Shown: piece by piece, positions 5,703 through 9,556 of the stretch
Numbering within the stretch: position 1 is the stretch's first letter
How the letters are laid out: each line of letters starts with the position of its first letter
Assembly: GCA_964526635.1 (NCBI GenBank)
Contig: CAZGLR010000124.1
Location: forward strand, 1-9,556
DNA from: CAZGLR01 sp964526635
Lineage (GTDB): Bacteria; Zixibacteria; MSB-5A5; GN15; JAAZOE01
Length of the DNA: 9,556 bases
Direction: 5' to 3'
The notes under the pieces: generated by a model
Told to the model about the DNA's origin: nothing
Seen by the model: the letters and a program-made list of their open reading frames with translations, nothing else
Database searches by the model: none
Translations under genes and position numbers: made by a program

Positions 5703-6621
5703 ATGAATATTGTAGAGATTTACGAGCGATTCCCCACCGAATCAGACTGTATTGAATACCTCGAACAAATCCGATGGAAGGGCGAGCCGCGCTGTCCGTA
5801 CTGTCAATCACCGAAGCATACTCCATTGAAACAGGAACATCGGTACCATTGCAACACCTGCAATACCTCTTACAGTGTCACTGTCCGCACCATCTTTCAC
5901 CGTACCCGAATGCCCCTTCAAAAGTGGTTTCTGGCTATTTGTCTTGTTCTTGGCGATAAAAAGGGTATATCTGCGCGCCAGTTGGCCCGGCATATCAAGG
6001 TCAACAAAGACACGGCCTGGTCTGTCGGTATGAGAATTCGCCGCGCTATGCTCGAACAACGCGAGCTTCTCATGGGGATCGTCGAGATGGATGAAACCTA
6101 TATTGGTGGCAAACCCCGCAAATACCTCAAAGGTGATGGCGGTGGTGGAAGTGGGTTTAGTAAAAAATGTACTTTCAAGAAGCCCAAAACACCAGTTGTC
6201 GGAATGGTTGCTCATGCTGGCGGCGTAGTCGCCAGACCGGTCAAGAGCACTAAAGCCAAAATTCTTAAGTCGCTCGTTCGTGAGAATATTGACACTGAGA
6301 ACTCTATCCTTATCACGGACGAATACTCCGGCTATCACAAAATGTGGGCTATATTGCCTCATTATTCGCTCAATCACCAGTTTTGGTATGTTCATGGCTT
6401 TTAAACATACAAATTCCGTTGAGAGTTTTTGGGCACTTCTGAAACGTGGTATTGTCGGCCATTATCACAAACTAAGTGTAAAATTTCTGCCGAAATACAT
6501 TGACGAATCCTGTTATTGTCATAATAATAGGGACGTGGACTACTTGTTCACTAATACACTAACCTTAGCGGTTGGGGGGAAGTATGGCCAACGTGGAGAA
6601 AGCGGAAAAAGCATTATTTAG
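5703..6621 (+). pseudogene. IS1595-family (ISXO2-like) transposase, split by a frameshift at 6399-6404
   Basis: The first part (233 residues, 5703-6404) has an N-terminal zinc ribbon (CPYC at 31-34, CNTC at 50-53), a helix-turn-helix-like segment (about 88-115) and two catalytic aspartates in VEMDETYIGG (Asp130) and ILITDEYSGY (Asp206). It then reads YVHGF followed by TAA. The family's next motif, with the third catalytic position, continues without loss in the +1 frame as KHTNSVESFWALLKRGIVG and runs to a stop at 6619-6621. Joined, the protein is about 305 residues, normal for the family, and YVHGFKHTN has family-typical spacing. The break lies in a run of four T's followed by three A's: removing one T repairs it. 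It may be a real inactivating insertion, a sequencing error, or +1 programmed frameshifting on GGC-TTT-TAA. Without the shift the catalytic triad is incomplete. The C-terminus overlaps the P63C start. Confidence 0.85.
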
Positions 6622-7495
6622 CGGCAAGCTTAACATCGGTGACATGGAGTTTCCTTGTTCCGTCTTAGAAGATGGTACTCGCATCCTAACCCAAAGTGAT
6701 TTTATGAAGGGCATGGGGATGTATTACAGCGGGTGGGTCGCTAAGGAAAAATCAAAATCGGAGGTCACTGCAGATATCCCACATTTTCTCGCGTTTAAGA
6801 GACTTGAGCCATTCGCACATAAACACTTAGGGGACCTGCAGTCAATCATTGTTAAATACCGGACCGAGAAGGGTAGTTTAGCGCATGGTATTAAGGCTGA
6901 AATTATCCCTAAAATCTGTGAAGTGTGGCTCGACGCAGATGAAGCTCTTGAGCTTGGTGCAAGACAAAAAACCGTAGCACAAAAGGCCAAGATATTAATG
7001 CGGGCATTAGCCCATGTTGGAATTGTGGCACTTGTTGACGAAGCTACGGGTTATCAAGAAATCCGACATCGACAAGCACTGCAGAAGATTCTTGATAAGT
7101 ATATCACGGATGAATGGGCCAAATGGACAAAGACTTTTCCAGACGAATTCTACAAAGAATTATTTCGGCTTAAAAATATGCCATATCCACCCCAAAGTGG
7201 TGGAAAGAAGCCGCAGTATGTTGGTCACTGGACGAACGAAATCGTCTATAAAAGACTGGCACCAGGTGTCCTTAAAGAACTCAGAAAGAAAAATCCGGTT
7301 ACAGAAACGGGTTCGAGAAAACGCAAGTTTTTTCAATATTTGACTGAGGATATCGGAAACCCTGCTCTGCGAGAACATATTGCAAATGTCATCTTCTTAA
7401 TGAGGGCTTGCAATAAATGGTCAGATTTCAAGCGGATGCTGGAACGAGCGGCGCCAAAATACGGGGATACGCTTCCTTTGGATTTGGACGATTAA
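6584..7495 (+). CDS. P63C domain-containing protein, probable IS passenger gene
   Basis: This 303-residue soluble protein matches the P63C-domain family (Pfam P63C), found in phages and mobile elements, whose biochemical role is not known. The N-terminus has the family's CSVLEDGTRILTQSDF (25-40), like the start of BRO/antirepressor-type proteins. The middle contains ALVDEATGYQEIR followed by a helix ending ILDKYI. The P63C region itself shows WTKTFPDEFYKELFRL, then YVGHWTNEIVYKRLAPGVL with ELRKKNP, then a C-terminal helix with HIANVIFLMRAC. It appears complete. A TTG at 6572 is in frame, but the GGGGGGAAG ribosome-binding site supports the ATG at 6584. The start lies inside the last 38 bases of the transposase's shifted frame, so its translation is probably coupled to that of the transposase. 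It could modulate transposition or act on the host; neither is shown. Confidence 0.85.
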   Translation: MANVEKAEKALFSGKLNIGDMEFPCSVLEDGTRILTQSDFMKGMGMYYSGWVAKEKSKSEVTADIPHFLAFKRLEPFAHKHLGDLQSIIVKYRTEKGSLAHGIKAEIIPKICEVWLDADEALELGARQKTVAQKAKILMRALAHVGIVALVDEATGYQEIRHRQALQKILDKYITDEWAKWTKTFPDEFYKELFRLKNMPYPPQSGGKKPQYVGHWTNEIVYKRLAPGVLKELRKKNPVTETGSRKRKFFQYLTEDIGNPALREHIANVIFLMRACNKWSDFKRMLERAAPKYGDTLPLDLDD

Positions 7496-7509
7496 TATAT
7501 ATAGTATCA

Positions 7510-7588
7510 AATATAAAACGCCTCTCGGTTTAAACCGAGAAGCGTTAAGCCCGCAGATACGATCTACGGGGATGTATTTACTCTAACT
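7510..7588 (-). ncRNA. Candidate small RNA of about 80 nt with its own promoter and terminator
   Basis: A strong minus-strand promoter (7595-7622) predicts a start at about 7588. No open frame of note follows. Instead the RNA would contain a hairpin (CCCG, mismatch, AGAT paired to ATCT, mismatch, CGGG; 7550-7570) and then a long stem (7517-7546) followed by TTTTATATTT, which fits an intrinsic terminator ending near 7510. The result is a compact RNA of about 80 nt lying between, and convergent with, the P63C gene. It is divergent from the NYN-nuclease gene at 7651. No known sRNA family was recognised. Confidence 0.45.
7517..7546 (-). terminator. Long near-perfect palindrome, terminator of the minus-strand RNA
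   Basis: The 30 bases form AACGC, one mismatch, and TCTCGGTTT, paired to AAACCGAGA, one mismatch, and GCGTT: 14 of 15 positions pair, with the centre between 7531 and 7532. On the minus strand it is followed by TTTTATATTT, giving a terminator tail. On the plus strand the next bases are AAGCCC, so it is a poorer terminator for the P63C transcript, although it may protect its 3' end. Confidence 0.55.
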
Positions 7589-7594
7589 ATCGGA

Positions 7595-7622
7595 ATAATA
7601 AGCATCAGTCTTTATTTGTCAA
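7595..7622 (-). promoter_or_regulatory. Strong sigma70-type promoter facing the P63C gene
   Basis: On the minus strand perfect TTGACA (7622-7617) and TATTAT (7600-7595) are separated by 16 bp, the same hexamers and spacing as the promoter of the three-gene operon at 3702-3729. No protein-coding frame starts downstream, which points to an RNA product. Confidence 0.6.
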
Positions 7623-7650
7623 GCACTTTTTATAACAAGAGAGGGCACAA

Positions 7651-8325
7651 ATGGTTCCAATAGAAAGTCGGGTAAGAGTTTATATAGATGGGTTCAATCT
7701 CTATTTTTCGATGAAGGAGAACAACTGGCGCAAATATTATTGGCTAGACCTGTGGAACCTTTCAATTAAAATTCTGCAAAAAGGGAAATCTCAAGGCTAT
7801 ATACCACATGGAAGTGAGATCGATTCAGTCAGATATTTTACCAGCCGAATTGGAGAAACTGGTAGACAAAGAGCAAAGGCAACGAGACAAACAAGTTACC
7901 TAGAAGCCATAGAAGCCTATTGCCGGCAAATCAAGGCAAATCTAACTATTTCGTACGGGAAATATCAAATCAAACCCCACATTTGTGAGCATTGCAACCG
8001 TGCGAGTCGACAACCTATTGAAAAGATGACCGATGTTAACATATCTACAGATCTACTGGTGGACGCCTTTTATGACAAGTATGACATTGGTGTATTAATC
8101 TCTGGCGACAGCGACCTAACAAGCCCTATTAAGTCAATCACGGGGTTATTAGATAACAAATCAATAATTGTTGCCTTGCCACCGGGTAGATGGAGTCAAG
8201 AGCTGACCTCGGCCGCAGATAGGTTCTTAAAATTAGAAGAAAGGCATCTTAGGCAATGCCAGCTTCCGCGTGAGATTATTAGACACGACGGCTATAAAAT
8301 CACCCGCCCAGATCTCTGGATATAA
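7651..8325 (+). CDS. NYN domain (PIN-like, LabA/DUF88-type) predicted ribonuclease
   Basis: This 224-residue soluble protein has the NYN fold signature. VYIDGFNLYF at 10-19 carries the first acidic residue (Asp13) and the Asn-containing strand end. EKMTDVNISTDLLVDAF at 124-140 supplies Asp128 and Asp134. LISGDSDLTSPI at 149-160 supplies Asp153 and Asp155. These acidic residues would bind divalent metal for RNA cleavage. Between them lies a long insertion with HICEHC (110-115), a possible half zinc site. The protein is full length for a stand-alone NYN protein. AGAGGG lies 6 bases before the ATG. A possible -10 box (TATAAC, 7631-7636) is close, but its -35 is poor. The gene is AT-rich compared with recF and lies next to an insertion element and a candidate small RNA, so it is probably acquired. 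Its RNA target is unknown; defence, RNA processing or toxin-like roles are possible. Confidence 0.85.
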   Translation: MVPIESRVRVYIDGFNLYFSMKENNWRKYYWLDLWNLSIKILQKGKSQGYIPHGSEIDSVRYFTSRIGETGRQRAKATRQTSYLEAIEAYCRQIKANLTISYGKYQIKPHICEHCNRASRQPIEKMTDVNISTDLLVDAFYDKYDIGVLISGDSDLTSPIKSITGLLDNKSIIVALPPGRWSQELTSAADRFLKLEERHLRQCQLPREIIRHDGYKITRPDLWI

Positions 8326-8504
8326 TCTCTATAATCTCCAGTTGTCAAAAAGCAAAGGCTGTCGGAACGGCCATCTATCTATTATCTACACACTACTAAT
8401 TTACTATAACCTATCTACCTTCAGTCAGGACATTCCGTTTTTTATATATACACCGCATATCATAATTCTTTCGCAGGACAAACACTTTTCGTACCATACC
8501 CCCT
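8326..8504 (+). other. AT-rich leader before recF
   Basis: These 179 bases hold no supported gene. They contain a repeated TATCTAC element (within 8382-8390 and 8411-8419, with a further CTATCTA at 8375-8381), one near match to a DnaA box (TTATCTACA at 8382-8390, one mismatch to TTATCCACA), an A/T-only stretch around 8438-8450, and a possible recF -10 box CATAAT at 8461-8466 whose -35 position is only T-rich. None of these is strong enough to name an origin. Confidence 0.35.
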
Positions 8505-9556
8505 ATGCGGATCGATGCTGTACAACTGACCAATTTTCGCAACTTCAAAGCGGCGCTATTCAACCCCGATCCGGGAGTGAATATTTTCTATGGCGACAAT
8601 GGCGCCGGGAAAACCAATCTGCTCGAGGCAATCTTTACCCTCTGCCTCGGCCGCTCTCAGCGCGGCGCCCGCGATGTCATGATGATCCGCGGCAACGGCG
8701 CCCCCACGGCCGATGAGCTATCCGACTATTTCCGTCTCGAGGGCCGCGGGATTGTCCAGGACCGGGAAGTCCGGTTGACCTGTGCTTTCCAGAATGGCGG
8801 CCGCAAGCGGATCACGATCGATGATAACCCTGCCCGTTTGTCGAAACTGTTTCAGTTCTACAGCCTTATCTCCATGGCGCCCGAGGATGTCGAATTGTTG
8901 TCGGGAGCGCCCTCGCTGCGGCGCCGTTTTATGGACCTGCATTTGTCTATGGCGTCGCCATCGTACCTGGCCGACCTGACTGATTACAACAAAGCACTGG
9001 CCCAGAAGAATTCATTTCTCAAAAATCCGGCCGGGGGCATCTGCCCGTTTGATCCGTTGTTGATACAATATGGCGCCCGTATCATGAAGTTGCGGCGCGA
9101 TTTTCTTGGCTTTCTTGATGAACGCGCCCCGGGCTATTTTCAGAAAATATCATTCGGCGCCGAGGATCAGTCGCGGCAGCGTTTTGGCTTTGCCTACAAG
9201 CCGAATGTGCCGTTTGAGGATCCTTCTGAGATCGAATCGCAATTCGAGCAGAAACTCAATTCCCGCCGTGAGCGCGAACGGATTCTCGAGACCGCCCAGG
9301 TCGGACCGCATCGCGATGATATCGAGTTCACGATCGGTGATTATCCGGCGCGGGGCTATGGCTCCCAGGGGGAATTGCGTTCGGGCGCCATTGCGGTCAT
9401 GCTGGCGGCGGCCAATTTTCTTGAATCGCGGCGTGAGGAAAAACCGATTTTACTTCTCGATGAGATCTTTGCCGAACTGGATTTATCGCGCCGCGATAAC
9501 CTGGCGGAGCTTTTTGCCGATTTCGAGCAGATATTTTTGACGACAGCGGTGGCCCC
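8505..9556 (+). CDS. recF: RecF, DNA replication and repair protein (3' end cut by window)
   Basis: The frame is open from ATG at 8505 to the right edge, about 350 codons; RecF is usually about 360-370 residues, so only a short C-terminal end is missing. RecF is an SMC-like ABC ATPase that helps load RecA at single-stranded gaps together with RecO and RecR. Visible are LTNFRNF at 8-14, Walker A GDNGAGKTN at 30-38, the family block MAPEDVELLSGAPSLRRRF, VGPHRDDIEF before the second lobe, the ABC signature region GSQGELRS, and Walker B ILLLDEIFAELD. The start is set by the conserved N-terminus; no ribosome-binding site is visible before it, which is unusual. GC content returns to the level of the DUF418 gene, so the chromosome resumes here. 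dnaN, often next to recF, is not present; the genes to the left are an accessory block. Confidence 0.95.
   Translation, partial: MRIDAVQLTNFRNFKAALFNPDPGVNIFYGDNGAGKTNLLEAIFTLCLGRSQRGARDVMMIRGNGAPTADELSDYFRLEGRGIVQDREVRLTCAFQNGGRKRITIDDNPARLSKLFQFYSLISMAPEDVELLSGAPSLRRRFMDLHLSMASPSYLADLTDYNKALAQKNSFLKNPAGGICPFDPLLIQYGARIMKLRRDFLGFLDERAPGYFQKISFGAEDQSRQRFGFAYKPNVPFEDPSEIESQFEQKLNSRRERERILETAQVGPHRDDIEFTIGDYPARGYGSQGELRSGAIAVMLAAANFLESRREEKPILLLDEIFAELDLSRRDNLAELFADFEQIFLTTAVA

Larger units (their letters stand above)
5636..7495 (+). mobile_element. IS1595-type insertion element with P63C passenger (ends not defined)
   Basis: The interval holds a promoter, a frameshifted IS1595-type transposase and a P63C-domain gene that overlaps the transposase 3' end. 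IS1595-family elements are known to carry passenger genes, so the P63C gene is plausibly part of the element. I searched by eye on both sides (5600-5700 against 7496-7650 and 8326-8504) for terminal inverted repeats and an 8-bp target duplication and found none that was convincing, so the coordinates mark only the supported content. The element may be decayed, or its right end may lie beyond the NYN gene. Confidence 0.5.

Noticed and set aside
5808..6395. A 195-codon open frame on the minus strand opposite the transposase.
   Set aside because: It is antisense to a clear transposase frame, has no recognisable family and is explained by the codon pattern of the real gene.
6400..6406. TTTAAAC, a classic -1 frameshift heptamer, lies at the transposase break.
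   Set aside because: It is not in the correct phase for -1 slippage from the zero frame, and the continuation lies in the +1 frame, not -1.
5612..8345. An identical 8-mer CCAGTTGT at 5612-5619 and 8338-8345 flanks the whole accessory block and could be an IS1595-type 8-bp target duplication.
   Set aside because: No inverted repeats begin next to either copy. Comparing about 200 bases on each side makes one shared 8-mer likely by chance.
8357..8372. A small hairpin GGCTG/CGGCC after the NYN gene as a possible terminator.
   Set aside because: The stem is only 5 bp with a G-T pair and no T-run follows.
8375..8419. CTATCTA/TATCTAC copies as a short CRISPR-like or iteron array.
   Set aside because: The copies are 7-9 bases, irregularly spaced and too few; no CRISPR array or regular iteron series is present anywhere in the window.

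Overview
The window looks like chromosomal DNA of a Gram-negative-type bacterium of moderate GC content. Housekeeping-type genes (a DUF418 membrane protein, a 2-hydroxyacid dehydrogenase, recF) are interrupted by two visibly AT-richer accessory blocks. One 60-base sample inside the DUF418 gene counts 36 G/C, and one inside the first accessory block counts 19 G/C. No rRNA or tRNA is present, so taxonomy is a guess. Codon usage and gene content would fit an uncultured FCB-type lineage, but nothing here proves that. Several promoters read as plain sigma70-type TTGACA with a 16-17 bp spacer.

Layout. Bases 1-311 (-) hold the N-terminal part of a membrane-anchored protein that runs off the left edge. 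An AT-rich divergent intergenic region (312-502) separates it from a DUF418/YeiB-type membrane protein (503-1846, +). Directly abutting its stop codon is accessory block 1 (1847-3729, -). This is a compact three-gene operon of unrecognised proteins (210, 74 and 299 aa) with overlapping or near-touching reading frames and a strong promoter. It is the best candidate for an undescribed multi-gene system. Next come a small exported protein with its own promoter (3800-4225, -) and an NADP-type D-2-hydroxyacid dehydrogenase (4323-5309, -).

Bases 5310-5702 contain a run of predicted hairpins that ends in a strong intrinsic terminator, possibly a structured RNA or a 56-codon ORF. Accessory block 2 (about 5636-8325) follows. 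It contains an IS1595-type transposase split by one frameshift at a TTT-TAA 'shifty stop', a P63C-domain gene that overlaps the transposase 3' end and so looks like a passenger, a candidate minus-strand small RNA with its own promoter and terminator, and a NYN-domain (PIN-like) predicted ribonuclease. An AT-rich leader then leads into recF (8505 to the right edge, +), which is almost complete.

How the parts work together. The three-gene operon is probably one functional unit. The transposase and P63C gene are probably translated in a coupled way. The small RNA and the NYN nuclease are divergently arranged and might be functionally linked, but this is inference only. No insertion-sequence ends or target duplications could be established by eye.
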